Notes under the pieces: generated by a model
The model's input: only the letters and a program-made list of their open reading frames with translations
Told to the model about the DNA's origin: nothing
The model's database searches: none
Assembly (NCBI GenBank): GCA_046350295.1
Contig: JAXMAR010000040.1
Location: 10,683-74,682, forward strand
Source: JAXMAR01 sp046350295
GTDB taxonomy: Bacteria > Planctomycetota > Planctomycetia > Gemmatales > Gemmataceae
Direction of reading: 5' to 3'
DNA length: 64,000 nucleotides
Part shown: piece by piece, positions 33,132 through 42,106 of the stretch
Numbering within the stretch: position 1 is the stretch's first letter
Layout of the letters: every line of letters begins with the position of its first letter
Translations under genes and position numbers: made by a program

Positions 33132-34352
33132 ATGTATGTTACTCACCTTGAAAGCGCCATCGACGGTACTCGCCTGGCGCCCGACAAGCCGCATACGCTG
33201 CACGCGGGACGACCGATCTGGGTGCGCTATGACCTGGACAAGGTACGCGACGCGGTGACGCGCGAGGACTTGCAGGAGCGGCCGCCGACGCTGTGGCGTT
33301 ATCGCGAGCTGCTGCCGTTGCCGCTGGACGAGGAGCCGGTGACCTTGGGCGAAGGCATGTCGCCGCTGCTTGCGTGTCCGTGTCTGGGCAAAGACCTTGG
33401 GCTGGCAAAACTGTTGGTCAAGGACGAGAGCCAGTTGCCGACCGGCAGCTTCAAGAGCCGGGGCATGGCGGTGGCGGTGAGCATGGCGAAACACTTCGGC
33501 CTGCGCCGCCTCGCCGCGCCGACGGCAGGCAACGCCGGCGGCGCCCTCGCCGCCTACGGCGCCCGCGCCGGCATGGAAGTCTTCATCTTCATGCCCGATG
33601 ACACGCCGGTCATCAACCAGATCGAGGCCTATCTGTGCGGCGCGCGCGTCTTCCTCGTCAACGGCCTCATCACCGATTGCGGCCGTATCGTCCGCGAAGG
33701 AACCGAGGCGCTCGGCTGGTTCGATCTGTCCACGCTCAAGGAGCCCTATCGTCTCGAAGGCAAGAAGACGATGGGGCTGGAGCTGGCGGAACAGATGGAC
33801 TGGCGGCTGCCCGATGTCATCCTCTACCCGACCGGCGGCGGCACCGGCCTCATCGGTATGTGGAAGGCCTTCGCGGAGTTGCAGACGCTTGGCTGGCTGT
33901 GGCCCACGAAGCTCCCGCGGCTCATCAGCTGCCAGAGCGAAGGTTGCGCCCCGATCGTGACCGCCTTCGAGAAAGGCGAACGTTTCGCCCAGCCGTTCCC
34001 CAACGCCCATACCAAGGCGAGCGGCCTGCGCGTGCCGGCGGCGGTCGGCGACTTCATGATGCTCGACGCCATCCGCGCCAGCCGCGGCCTGGCCGCCGCG
34101 GGACGCGAGGAGGCGATCGTACCCTGGATGCGCCGCGTCGCGAGCCTGGAAGGGATCGCCATCTGTCCCGAGACCGCCGTCTGCTTCGATGTGCTGGAAC
34201 GGCTCGTCGCGACGGGAAAGGTCGGCAAGGAGGAGAGCGTGGTAGTCTTCAACACGGGGGCGGCGCAGAAGTATCCGGAAGTTGTCCCCCTCGATTTGCC
34301 GCGGCTGGACAAGGATCGGCCCATCGCGTATGGGGCGCTGGCGGCGACGTAG
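33132..34352 (+). CDS. thrC: Threonine synthase-like PLP enzyme
   Basis: The 406-residue fold-type II PLP enzyme converts O-phosphohomoserine to threonine. PLP-binding Lys108 lies in LPTGSFKSRGM, the phosphate-binding glycine stretch is PTGGGTGLIG (about 236-245), and TAGNAGGALAAYG binds the PLP ring region. The N-terminus corresponds to the place where threonine synthases carry a zinc ribbon ending in a Tyr-Asp-Leu strand (here WVRYDLDKV), but its Cys residues are absent. A related threonine synthase-type or diaminopropionate-type enzyme is possible. The ATG is the first codon of the open frame and lies a few bases from the divergent kinase's upstream frame. Confidence 0.8.
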   Translation: MYVTHLESAIDGTRLAPDKPHTLHAGRPIWVRYDLDKVRDAVTREDLQERPPTLWRYRELLPLPLDEEPVTLGEGMSPLLACPCLGKDLGLAKLLVKDESQLPTGSFKSRGMAVAVSMAKHFGLRRLAAPTAGNAGGALAAYGARAGMEVFIFMPDDTPVINQIEAYLCGARVFLVNGLITDCGRIVREGTEALGWFDLSTLKEPYRLEGKKTMGLELAEQMDWRLPDVILYPTGGGTGLIGMWKAFAELQTLGWLWPTKLPRLISCQSEGCAPIVTAFEKGERFAQPFPNAHTKASGLRVPAAVGDFMMLDAIRASRGLAAAGREEAIVPWMRRVASLEGIAICPETAVCFDVLERLVATGKVGKEESVVVFNTGAAQKYPEVVPLDLPRLDKDRPIAYGALAAT

Positions 34353-34381
34353 GCCGGCGCGCGCCGGTCCTCGCCTCTCCG

Positions 34382-35116
34382 TCAGCGCTTCAGCGTATGG
34401 GCCACCAACCACGCGTACAGCTCATCCATTACATAGGCCGGATCCCAGGAATTGTGGCCGATGAACGGGAACTCGGTGTAGCGGACCTGGGCGCCCGCCG
34501 CCCCAAGACCCTTCACCATGGCTCGGTTGTTCTCGACGAGCTTGCTGTTGTCCTTGTCCCCCACAAAACACCAACAAGGGATGTGCTTGATCTTCTCGAT
34601 GGCGCCGGGATCGCCGCCGCCGCAGATGGGGACGATTGCGGCCCAGCGCTCCGGGTAAGCGGCCGCGAGGCTCCAGGTACCGCTGCCGCCCATCGAGAGT
34701 CCGGTGAGATAGACGCGTGCCGGGTCAATCTTGTAGGCCTTCTGCACCTCGGCGAGGATGGCCAGGGCACGCTCGGCATCCGGCCCGCCCGCCTTCCAGT
34801 TGCCGCCCTTGACCGCCTGGGGAAAGACCACGAAGAACGGGAACTTCTTGTCCTTGCCCTTGAACTTGATGGCGTTGCCGATACCCTGCAACACCTGCGC
34901 TTGCCCGTCGTCGCCGCGCTCGCCCGCCCCGTGCAGGAACAGGATGATCGGGAACTCCTTTTCCCCCGTGTAGGAGTGCGGCACGAAGACCACGTACTTC
35001 GAGTCGCCCTTTGCAGACTTGTGCACCTTGTCCACGAAACCGTGTCGGACCTCGCCTGCGCGCGCGGAGGCGGCGAGAAGCAAGCAACCGAGGATCGCAA
35101 CAGCAAAGCGGCACAT
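34382..35116 (-). CDS. Secreted esterase/hydrolase of the LpqC/poly(3-hydroxyalkanoate) depolymerase type
   Basis: The 244-residue protein has a signal peptide (residues 1-20, ending ASARA) and an alpha/beta-hydrolase domain. It shows FPIILFLHGAGERG (oxyanion loop), nucleophile motif GLSMGGSG (Ser near residue 136), an Asp in FVGDKDN and a His in FPFIGHNSWD. The family includes feruloyl/acetylxylan esterases and PHB depolymerases that act on extracellular polymers. The ATG at 35116 follows CGGAGAGACG. It is followed upstream, 41 bp away on the same strand, by a PPC-like secreted protein gene; both may be co-transcribed. Confidence 0.8.
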   Translation of the reverse strand: MCRFAVAILGCLLLAASARAGEVRHGFVDKVHKSAKGDSKYVVFVPHSYTGEKEFPIILFLHGAGERGDDGQAQVLQGIGNAIKFKGKDKKFPFFVVFPQAVKGGNWKAGGPDAERALAILAEVQKAYKIDPARVYLTGLSMGGSGTWSLAAAYPERWAAIVPICGGGDPGAIEKIKHIPCWCFVGDKDNSKLVENNRAMVKGLGAAGAQVRYTEFPFIGHNSWDPAYVMDELYAWLVAHTLKR

Positions 35117-35157
35117 GGCGTCTCTCCGTTTGTTGGCGGGGCGGGGACGTTCGGAAC

Positions 35158-36225
35158 TCACTTCGCCTTTCGCACCTCGCGCACCTTGAGAGTGAACTCC
35201 CCGAGGCGGCCGCGCGAGAAGCAGGTCGCGATGATGCGATACCGGCCGTCGACTTTTGCGACGTAGTTGATGCGGGCGTTGTTGCCGGAGCCGCTGTCGT
35301 CGTCCCAGGCGACCTCCTTGCCGTCGGGCCCTTCCAGACGGAGGAAGGCGTCGAAAGCTTCGCTTTCCATGTCGATGGTGTAGCGCACCCCGGCCTCGAA
35401 GGCGATCGGGTAAATCTTGCAGGGCGTCTTCCGTTTGGTGTCCGCCTTGTCCTCTACGGTCAGCTCTTCTTCGACCGTCACTTGCCCCTTGTCGAGAACC
35501 AGAGGCGCCATGGCGCCTTTCGCCTCTGCCACGCGAAGAAGGAACTTGCCCACTTTCCCCACGCCGGCGACGCGCGCTTCGTAGACCGCGTCCTCCTCGA
35601 CGTTCAGCTCGACGTGGCCGCGGCGCTTGTCCCCTTCATGTCCCTCGCTGGAGGCGACAGTTTTTCCCTTCGGATCGACCAGCTCCAGGCGCAGCGCCGC
35701 GTCGAGGGCGAGGAGGTCGAGCGCGTACGTCCGATTCTTGCTCGCCTTGAGCGGAAACGTTGTCTTGCCACCGTCGCTCTCGATCAACGTGACGCCTTTG
35801 TCTCCGGGCCGTCCCTTCGGCTGGACGGTCAGCGTGTAGCCGCCGAAGTTACCGTCCGCCGCGCTGACGATGAGGTCGAAGTTCTCGTCCCGTGGAGCCA
35901 GGAAAGAAAGCGCGACCTCCGCCTTGGTGGCGGCGTTGCGGCGGGCGGCCACTTCCTCCCCCTTCGAGAGGATGCGCAGCACGGGCGCGAAGTCCATGCT
36001 TTTCAATTCGACGAGGTAGAGGCCCCCCTTCGCCATCTTGAGGGGGATGATTTTGCACGGCTTGCCCAGCGCCTTGTCCACCAGGTCTCCGGCGGCGAGG
36101 ACCCCGATAAACGACCGATAGCTTTCGCGGTTCTTGAGCTTCTTCGCTTCCCAGGGAGGAGGCGCGGCATCGCCCCGGCTAAGGAACAGCACAACAAGCG
36201 CGGCGCAAAGCAGACGAGATGACAT
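35158..36225 (-). CDS. Secreted protein with pre-peptidase C-terminal (PPC)-like repeats
   Basis: The 355-residue product has a signal peptide (MSSRLLCAALVVLFLS) and three beta-sandwich repeats of the PPC type. Each has a GxxYxxxLxxxxFDxxLxLxxxxG pattern: GGLYLVELKSMDFAPVLRIL, NRTYALDLLALDAALRLEL and GVRYTIDMESEAFDAFLRLE. Each pattern is followed by an acidic turn (WDDDSGSG in the last) and a final strand such as GEFTLKVREV. PPC domains in secreted bacterial proteins usually help secretion or binding. No catalytic domain is attached here. The ATG at 36225 follows GCAGGAG. The esterase gene follows it on the minus strand. Confidence 0.7.
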   Translation of the reverse strand: MSSRLLCAALVVLFLSRGDAAPPPWEAKKLKNRESYRSFIGVLAAGDLVDKALGKPCKIIPLKMAKGGLYLVELKSMDFAPVLRILSKGEEVAARRNAATKAEVALSFLAPRDENFDLIVSAADGNFGGYTLTVQPKGRPGDKGVTLIESDGGKTTFPLKASKNRTYALDLLALDAALRLELVDPKGKTVASSEGHEGDKRRGHVELNVEEDAVYEARVAGVGKVGKFLLRVAEAKGAMAPLVLDKGQVTVEEELTVEDKADTKRKTPCKIYPIAFEAGVRYTIDMESEAFDAFLRLEGPDGKEVAWDDDSGSGNNARINYVAKVDGRYRIIATCFSRGRLGEFTLKVREVRKAK

Positions 36226-36380
36226 GCTTTCTCCTGCGATCGAAAACGGTCCAGCCAGGATGCTGACGTTATAGCGACGGCCGCCGTGACGTTCAGGCCG
36301 GTTGCGGAGCGGTCCCGCTTCTTGTCCGTCAGCGCAACCCGTTAATTCGACGCCCATGCTCGCGGTTCCTCACACGCGGC

Positions 36381-36386
36381 TACAAT
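36381..36386 (+). promoter_or_regulatory. -10 box (TACAAT) of the mqn gene
   Basis: TACAAT lies 19 nt before the start codon, with AAGGAGA in between. This predicts a leader of about 13 nt. Confidence 0.5.
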
Positions 36387-36405
36387 AGCCGCCAAGGAGA
36401 ACGCC

Positions 36406-37245
36406 ATGTCCAAGCGCATCATCAACGTCGGCCACAGCCCGGACCCGGACGACGCCTTCATGTTCTATGCCCTGGCCCACGACAAGATCGACACCGGCGA
36501 CCTGCAATTCCGTCACGAGCTGCAAGACATCGAGACGCTCAACCGCCGCGCCCTGCGCGGCGAATTGGAAGTGACCGCGGTCAGCATCCACGCCTACGCC
36601 TACCTGCTCGACAAGTACGCGCTCCTGCCCTCCGGCTGCAGCATGGGCGATCGCTATGGCCCGATGGTCGTCGCCAAGAAACCGATGACCGTCGGCGATC
36701 TGCGGACCGCGACCATCGCCGTCCCCGGCACGATGACCACGGCTTTCCTCACGCTGCGGCTGCTTCTGCAAGGCGGCTTCTCGTACGAGGTCCTGCCTTT
36801 CGACAAGATCCTCGACGCGGTCGCCGCCGGCAAATACGACGCGGGCCTCATCATTCATGAGGGGCAGCTCACTTTTCAGAACCAGGGACTGGGGCTGGTC
36901 GTCGACCTCGGCGTCTGGTGGCAGGAGAAGACCGGCCTGCCGCTTCCACTGGGCGGCAACGTTGTCCGCCGCGACCTGGGAGCGAAAACGATCGCCGACA
37001 TCTCGCGGCTGCTGAAGGAGAGCATCCGCTACTCGCTCGATCATCGACAGGAAGCGCTGACCTACGCGCTAAAGTACGCGCGCGACATGGACCGCGGCTT
37101 GGCGGACAAGTTCGTCGGCATGTACGTCAACGACTGGACCCTCGACTACGGCGAGCGCGGCCGCAAGGCGGTGCGGACCCTGCTGGAAGAAGGCCATCGC
37201 GCCGGGCTCGTGCCGGGGCCGTTGACGATCGAGTTCGTGGCGTGA
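36406..37245 (+). CDS. Menaquinone biosynthesis protein of the futalosine pathway (MqnA/MqnD family)
   Basis: The 279-residue protein has the bilobed periplasmic-binding fold used by MqnA and MqnD. It starts INVGHSPDPDDAFMFYAL, a hallmark, and continues with the ISIHAYAY-type motif VSIHAYAYLL, GDRYGPMVV, VPGTMTTAFLTLRLLL and LIIHEGQLTF. MqnD converts cyclic dehypoxanthine futalosine to 1,4-dihydroxy-6-naphthoate; MqnA makes the first futalosine intermediate. The length and the early SPDPDD motif favour MqnD, but assignment within the family is not certain. The ATG follows AAGGAGA. The product links this genome to menaquinone-based respiration, in agreement with complex I at the window start. 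It stands alone. Confidence 0.75.
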   Translation: MSKRIINVGHSPDPDDAFMFYALAHDKIDTGDLQFRHELQDIETLNRRALRGELEVTAVSIHAYAYLLDKYALLPSGCSMGDRYGPMVVAKKPMTVGDLRTATIAVPGTMTTAFLTLRLLLQGGFSYEVLPFDKILDAVAAGKYDAGLIIHEGQLTFQNQGLGLVVDLGVWWQEKTGLPLPLGGNVVRRDLGAKTIADISRLLKESIRYSLDHRQEALTYALKYARDMDRGLADKFVGMYVNDWTLDYGERGRKAVRTLLEEGHRAGLVPGPLTIEFVA

Positions 37246-37356
37246 GAGCGATTCATGGCAATACACTGAAGGAGGGGCTAGCGGCGATCGCTCCTCCTGG
37301 CTGGTCTGCGCGTGCGGCGCGATGTCGCCGCGCGTATCTTTCGAGGGGTTCGGACC

Positions 37357-37572
37357 ATGCACGAATCGGATACATATCTTGCCATCCTTGATGAGGGCGA
37401 GGAACGGGGTGCACGCAATGCCATTCTCATCTTCGGAGAGGTACGCTTCGGTCCCCCTTCGGAATCGGTTCGAGATGAGCTCAAGGCCGTAGCGGATTTG
37501 CCTCGGTTGAGACGGATGGTTCGCCGCGCCGCGACTGCAAAGGATTGGCGCGAAATCCTCGATACCCCCTGA
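37357..37572 (+). CDS. Small DUF4351/Rpn C-terminus-like protein
   Basis: The 71-residue product reads MHESDTYLAILDEGEERG, then ILIFGEVRFGPPSE, then a helical end with RLRRMVRRAATAKDWREIL. This matches the C-terminal domain (DUF4351-like) of Rpn-type PD-(D/E)xK transposase-like nucleases, without the nuclease part. Short stand-alone copies like this are common in planctomycetes and may be remnants or regulators. The ATG at 37357 is used; AGGGG lies about 11 nt upstream. It is followed by the Mg2+ ATPase gene 17 bp later. Confidence 0.55.
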   Translation: MHESDTYLAILDEGEERGARNAILIFGEVRFGPPSESVRDELKAVADLPRLRRMVRRAATAKDWREILDTP

Positions 37573-37589
37573 ACAACGTCCGTCGAGTC

Positions 37590-40235
37590 ATGCCCGCCGT
37601 CTCGCATGCCAACGCTCCGAACCATCCACGCCAGGCCGGCCCCATCCGCGTCGCTCCGGCCCTCCTCGACGCCGCCCATTGCCCCGCCGAGCAGGTCTTC
37701 ACCGCTCTGCAAACCTCCGCCAACGGACTGAGCGAAGACGAGGCCGAGCGCCGCCGCGACACGTATGGCCGCAACACCATCGTCGCCGAGGGGCGCCATC
37801 CGCATCTGGTCATTCTCGGTAAGGCGCTCATCAATCCGCTCGTCATCCTGCTCCTCTTCCTTGCCGTGCTGTCGTATTTCACAGGCGACTTCCGCGCCGC
37901 CGTCGTCATGCTCATCATGGTCGTCCTCGGCGTGGCCCTCCGCTTCTTTCAGGAGGCGCGGGCGGACACGGCGGCGGCCAAGCTCAAAGCTCTGATCCGC
38001 GTCACCGCCACCGTTGTCCGCGGCGGCGCCACGCGCGAGGTGCTGCTCGACGATCTCGTGCCCGGCGACCTCGTCCAGCTCTGCGCCGGCGACATGATCC
38101 CCGCCGATGTGCGCCTCGTCGCCTGCAAGGACCTGCACGTCATCCAGGCCAGCCTCACCGGCGAGTCGTTTCCCGTCGAGAAGTCGGACGCCCCGGAGCC
38201 GCCCGACCGCCCCCCGCTGGAGCTGCGCAACGTCTGCTACCTCGGCACGAGCGTCGAGAGCGGCACGGCGCGCGGCGTCATCGTCGCCACCGGCTTTCAC
38301 ACCTACCTGGGCGGCATGGCGCGGGCCATCACCGGCCGGCAGCCCGAGACCAGCTTCGACCGCGGCGTCAGCCGCTTCACCTGGCTGATGATCCGCTTCA
38401 TCCTGGTCATGGTCCCCCTCGTCTTCCTCATCAACGGTCTGACCAAGGGGGACTGGGTCGAGGCCTTCTTCTTCGCCCTCGCTGTCGCCGTCGGCCTCAC
38501 CCCCGAGATGCTGCCCATGATCGTCAGCGTCTGCCTGTCGCGCGGCGCCATGGCCATGGCGAGCAAGCGCGTCATCGTCAAGCGGCTGGCCGGCATCCAG
38601 AACCTCGGCGCCATGGACGTGCTCTGCACCGACAAGACCGGCACGCTGACCATGGACCGCGTGATCCTGGAGCGACATTGCGACGTCGTCCTGAAGGAGG
38701 ACGACGACGTTCTGGCGCTGGCCTATCTCAACAGCCATTTCCAGACGGGCCTCAAGAACTTGCTCGACCGGGCTGTCCTGGAGCACGAGCACCTGCACCA
38801 CGAGCTGAAGGTCCCCGAGTACGAGAAAGTCGACGAGGTCCCGTTCGACTTCTCCCGCAAGGTGATGTCCGTCGTCGTCAAAACGCCGGACGGGCGGCAT
38901 CGTCTGATCTGCAAGGGCGCCCCCGAGGAGGTTTTTCGCCGCTCCAGCCGCTTCGAGCTGGAAGGCGAGCTACACCCGATCGACCCCCTGTTGCTTCAGG
39001 ACCTGCGCGAGGAGTACGACGACCTGGGCCGCGACGGCTTCCGCGTCCTCGCTCTCGCCTACCGCGACATGGCGCCCAAGCCCGTCTACTCCAAAGAAGA
39101 CGAAGCCGACCTGGTGCTCAAGGGCTACATCGCCTTTCTCGATCCGCCCAAGGACTCGGCCCGGCCGGCGCTTCAGGCGCTCGCGCAGCACGGCGTCGCC
39201 GTCAAGGTGCTGACGGGGGACAATGAGCTGGTCAGCCAGAAGATCTGCCACGAGGTAGGGCTGACCGTGGAGAAGACGCTGCTCGGCCGCGACGTGGAGG
39301 CCATGAGCGACGTCGATCTGGGCGAGGCCGCGAACGCAACCACCCTCTTCGCCCGCCTTTCTCCTGCCCACAAGCAGCGGATCATCGAGGCCCTCCAGCG
39401 GCGCGGCCACGTCGTCGGCTTCCTCGGCGACGGCATCAACGACGCCCCCGCCCTCCGCGCCGCCGACGTCGGCCTCTCCGTCGACACCGCCGTCGACATC
39501 GCCAAGGAATCCGCCGACGCCATCCTCCTCGAGAAGAGCCTCATGGTCCTCGAAGAGGGGGTGATCGAGGGACGCAAGGTCTTCGTCAACATCCTCAAGT
39601 ACATCCGCATGGGGGCCAGCTCGAACTTCGGCAACATGTTCAGCGTCCTGGGCGCCAGCGCCTTCCTCCCCTTCGTGCCGATGGCGCCCATCCAGATCCT
39701 CACCAACAACCTCCTTTACGACTTCTCGCAGGTCCCCATCCCGACCGACCACGTCGATCCCGAGCAGGTGACCCGGCCGCGCCCCTGGTCGATCGGCCAG
39801 ATCGCCCGCTTCATCCTTTTCATCGGCCCGTGCAGCTCGATCTTCGACTACACCACGTTCTTCATCATGCTCTATGTCTTCGGCTGCTGGGACCCGAGCC
39901 ACGCCTCGCTCTTCCAGACCGGCTGGTTCGTGGAATCGCTTCTAACGCAGACACTCATCATCCACATCATCCGCACCAACCGCATCCCGTTCCTCCAGAG
40001 CCGAGCCAGCCCCGCTCTGACGCTGACCACCCTCGCGATAATGGCGATCGGCGTCTGGCTCCCCTTTTCGCCGCTGGCGCCGGCCCTCGGCTTCACGCCG
40101 CTGCCCGGCCTCTACTGGCCGCTCGTGCTGTTGACGCTCGTCTGCTACGTGGCGCTGACGCAGGCGGTGAAAAACTGGCTGATCCACCGGGCGCTGGCGG
40201 AGAGAAATGAGTCGGCTACGGCGCCGGCTCCTTGA
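37590..40235 (+). CDS. mgtA: Magnesium-translocating P-type ATPase (MgtA/MgtB type)
   Basis: The 881-residue P-type ATPase imports Mg2+ from the periplasm using ATP. Key features are an N-terminal cytosolic part, actuator motif LTGESFPVEK, ion-binding helix region VGLTPEMLPMIV, and phosphorylation site DKTGTLTMD (Asp348). The nucleotide domain has KGAPEEVF, hinge motif GDGINDAPALR, and the class III (MgtA) segments SSNFGNMFSVLGASAFLPF and LTNNLLYDFSQ. Ten TM segments are expected and visible as hydrophobic runs. Length is normal. The ATG at 37590 lies 17 bp after the preceding small gene. A convergent gene overlaps its last 20 bp. No leader-peptide or riboswitch-like sequence is recognised upstream. 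Confidence 0.93.
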   Translation: MPAVSHANAPNHPRQAGPIRVAPALLDAAHCPAEQVFTALQTSANGLSEDEAERRRDTYGRNTIVAEGRHPHLVILGKALINPLVILLLFLAVLSYFTGDFRAAVVMLIMVVLGVALRFFQEARADTAAAKLKALIRVTATVVRGGATREVLLDDLVPGDLVQLCAGDMIPADVRLVACKDLHVIQASLTGESFPVEKSDAPEPPDRPPLELRNVCYLGTSVESGTARGVIVATGFHTYLGGMARAITGRQPETSFDRGVSRFTWLMIRFILVMVPLVFLINGLTKGDWVEAFFFALAVAVGLTPEMLPMIVSVCLSRGAMAMASKRVIVKRLAGIQNLGAMDVLCTDKTGTLTMDRVILERHCDVVLKEDDDVLALAYLNSHFQTGLKNLLDRAVLEHEHLHHELKVPEYEKVDEVPFDFSRKVMSVVVKTPDGRHRLICKGAPEEVFRRSSRFELEGELHPIDPLLLQDLREEYDDLGRDGFRVLALAYRDMAPKPVYSKEDEADLVLKGYIAFLDPPKDSARPALQALAQHGVAVKVLTGDNELVSQKICHEVGLTVEKTLLGRDVEAMSDVDLGEAANATTLFARLSPAHKQRIIEALQRRGHVVGFLGDGINDAPALRAADVGLSVDTAVDIAKESADAILLEKSLMVLEEGVIEGRKVFVNILKYIRMGASSNFGNMFSVLGASAFLPFVPMAPIQILTNNLLYDFSQVPIPTDHVDPEQVTRPRPWSIGQIARFILFIGPCSSIFDYTTFFIMLYVFGCWDPSHASLFQTGWFVESLLTQTLIIHIIRTNRIPFLQSRASPALTLTTLAIMAIGVWLPFSPLAPALGFTPLPGLYWPLVLLTLVCYVALTQAVKNWLIHRALAERNESATAPAP

Positions 40236-40593
40236 TGGGCGTGGCCGCTCCCTTTTTGAGCACACGGAACGCCTTGATGGCCGGACCGTGGCCCGTGCCT
40301 ACCCAGTCGAACTCCACACGATCGCCGATCTTGGCCGCGCGGACGGCGGCCAGCACGGACTCGATGGGCCCCTTGATCTTCGGGTCGTACAGGACGTGGT
40401 ATTTGCGGGCCTTTTCCTCCCCGGGCGCGAGCACCTCGATGACGGTGTTCTTCCCGTCCGCTGTGTCCTTGCGCGCTTTCAACTCGCCGATAATGGAGCC
40501 GCTCTTGCCTTTCTCCTCCTGAGCGGCGCCGGGCGAACCCCAGACGATGAGTCCGAGGAAGAGAACGCTCGCGCCGCCGATTCTTGCCAGCAT
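40216..40593 (-). CDS. Small secreted protein
   Basis: The 125-residue product has a signal peptide (residues 1-23, ending SPGAA) and a short globular domain with regular strands: KNTVIEVLAPGEEK, KYHVLYDPKI, KIGDRVEFDWVGTGHGPAIKAF. This resembles an OB-like or translation-barrel-like beta fold, but no named family is recognised. The ATG at 40593 is preceded by GGAGG. Its 3' end overlaps the end of the mgtA gene by 20 bp on the opposite strand. The SDR gene lies 25 bp upstream on the same strand, so the two are probably co-transcribed. Confidence 0.65.
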   Translation of the reverse strand: MLARIGGASVLFLGLIVWGSPGAAQEEKGKSGSIIGELKARKDTADGKNTVIEVLAPGEEKARKYHVLYDPKIKGPIESVLAAVRAAKIGDRVEFDWVGTGHGPAIKAFRVLKKGAATPIKEPAP

Positions 40594-40618
40594 CGGTATT
40601 CCTCCGCTTCTCGAAGAC

Positions 40619-41398
40619 TCAAAACATCACTAGCCCGCCGTCGACGTTGTACGCCTGCCCCGTGATCATCCGCGCCTCGTCACTCGCCAGGAACACGGCC
40701 ATGGGCGCCACCTCCTCCGGCTCCAGCCGGCCGCCGATCGGGGTCAGCGTCTTCTCCAGCTCGGCCACCGTCGTTCCTTTGCGCTTCGCGTCATAGACCA
40801 GGCGGCGGTCGTTCATCACGGTCTTCACCGGGCCGGGGCAGATTGCGTTCACGGTCACCCCGTCGGCCGCTACCTCCAGCGCGAGAGTGCGCGTCAACCC
40901 GAGCAGGCCGTGCTTGCTCGCGGCGTAGGCGGCTCCATGGAAGCTGCCGATCTTGCTGTTGATCGAGGCGACGTTGATGATCCGGCCCCGCTTCCGTTGC
41001 AACATCGCGGGCAATACGGCTTTCGAGAGGCGATAGGGGACCGTGAGGTTGAGGGTCAGTGTCAGCTCCCAGAAATCGTCGTCGAAGTCGACCACCGGCT
41101 TCGGATTGGAGCTGCTGCCGATGCCGGCGTTGTTGACGAGGATCTCGATCGGCCCCAGCTTCGCGGCGACCTCATCGACGATCTGCCGCGCCGCCGCGGG
41201 CGGGGCGATGTCGATGGGCAGCGCCAGCGCCGTGCCGCCCGCCCATTGAATGGACTGGACCACCTCTTCCAACTCGGCTCCCGTCCGCGCCGTGACGGCG
41301 ACTGGAGCCCCGGCGCGGGCCAGGGCGAGCGCCATGGCCCGCCCGATGCCCCGGCCCCCACCGGTAACCAGAGCGACGCGTTTGGAAAGATCGAACAT
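40619..41398 (-). CDS. Short-chain dehydrogenase/reductase (SDR), FabG-like
   Basis: The 259-residue NAD(P)-dependent oxidoreductase has the classical SDR motifs. Cofactor loop TGGGRGIG (12-19), NNAG (89-92), catalytic Ser145, Tyr158 and Lys162 in YAASK, and the post-active-site CPGPVKT motif are all present. It ends with the common C-terminus GQAYNVDGGLVMF. The substrate is not predictable; 3-oxoacyl-ACP, sugar or alcohol reduction are all possible. The start fits the family. A 25-bp space joins it to the small secreted protein gene downstream. Upstream lies a perfect 12-bp inverted repeat. Confidence 0.88.
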   Translation of the reverse strand: MFDLSKRVALVTGGGRGIGRAMALALARAGAPVAVTARTGAELEEVVQSIQWAGGTALALPIDIAPPAAARQIVDEVAAKLGPIEILVNNAGIGSSSNPKPVVDFDDDFWELTLTLNLTVPYRLSKAVLPAMLQRKRGRIINVASINSKIGSFHGAAYAASKHGLLGLTRTLALEVAADGVTVNAICPGPVKTVMNDRRLVYDAKRKGTTVAELEKTLTPIGGRLEPEEVAPMAVFLASDEARMITGQAYNVDGGLVMF

Positions 41399-41424
41399 GA
41401 TAGATCAAGAAGTCAGAATGCATC

Positions 41425-41454
41425 TTTGGAGTGCGGCAATTACCGCACTCCAAA
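41425..41454. repeat. 12-bp inverted repeat (TTTGGAGTGCGG) between SDR and DUF1579 genes
   Basis: TTTGGAGTGCGG (41425-41436) and CCGCACTCCAAA (41443-41454) are perfect reverse complements with a 6-nt loop. They are flanked on both sides by AATGCA/GAAT-type short repeats (41416-41423, 41475-41487). It may be a terminator of the DUF1579 gene or a dispersed repeat. Confidence 0.7.
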
Positions 41455-41497
41455 GGTCGGAGTTCTTCTTCATTCTGCATTCTTCATTTATTCCCGC

Positions 41498-42106
41498 CTA
41501 CTCCCCCTTTTCCTTCTTCACCTTCTTCTTGTCGGGGGCTTTCGTGTAGGTGATGTCCATCACCTTGAACTCCTTTTCCCCCGCGGAGCGGAACATTTCA
41601 AACTTCTGCTCCTTGTCGCTGATAATCGTCAGGACGTCGCGCGCCTTCATCTTCTTGCCTTCCCAGACGTCCTCGCCGACGCTCGTCAGCGTCTTCTTCT
41701 CGGCGTCGTACGTCCCTTCGAAGGTCGTGATGCCGAACGACATGTTGTCGATCCAGGAGCTGACGTACTTCTTCTTGGCGGGATCGAAGCCGACCACGCC
41801 CATGCCCTGGAACTTCATCCCCATCATGTCCCCGGTGAAGTCCTCCTTGAGGAACCGGCCTCCCATGATCATGGCGCGTTTCATCGTCCCCTTCGATTCG
41901 CCTTCGCCGCCCGGCCCGTAGAACTTCACCTTCGCCTCCCAGGTCCCGGTGAGCTTGCTCAGCACCTTGTGCTCGGGACCGGGCGGCGGGACCTCGAAGC
42001 CCTTCTTGTCGTCCTTCTTTTCCTTGTCGCCCGCAAGCACGCCGCCGCCCGCGAGGAGTCCGCCCACGACCAGCAACGCCATCGCCCCGGTAATCTGTCG
42101 CTTCAT
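41498..42106 (-). CDS. Secreted DUF1579 domain protein
   Basis: The 202-residue product has a signal peptide (about 1-25), a Lys/Asp-rich linker and a DUF1579 domain. Typical DUF1579 segments are LSKLTGTWEAKVKFY, MGGRFLKEDFTGDMMG, GMGVVGFDPAKKKYVSSWID and GTYDAEKKTLT. The domain is lipocalin-like with a central barrel; its ligand is unknown. It ends with a Lys-rich tail (KKKVKKEKGE). The ATG at 42106 follows AAAGGAGACGG. It is divergent from purD, with about 175 bp between. Confidence 0.85.
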   Translation of the reverse strand: MKRQITGAMALLVVGGLLAGGGVLAGDKEKKDDKKGFEVPPPGPEHKVLSKLTGTWEAKVKFYGPGGEGESKGTMKRAMIMGGRFLKEDFTGDMMGMKFQGMGVVGFDPAKKKYVSSWIDNMSFGITTFEGTYDAEKKTLTSVGEDVWEGKKMKARDVLTIISDKEQKFEMFRSAGEKEFKVMDITYTKAPDKKKVKKEKGE

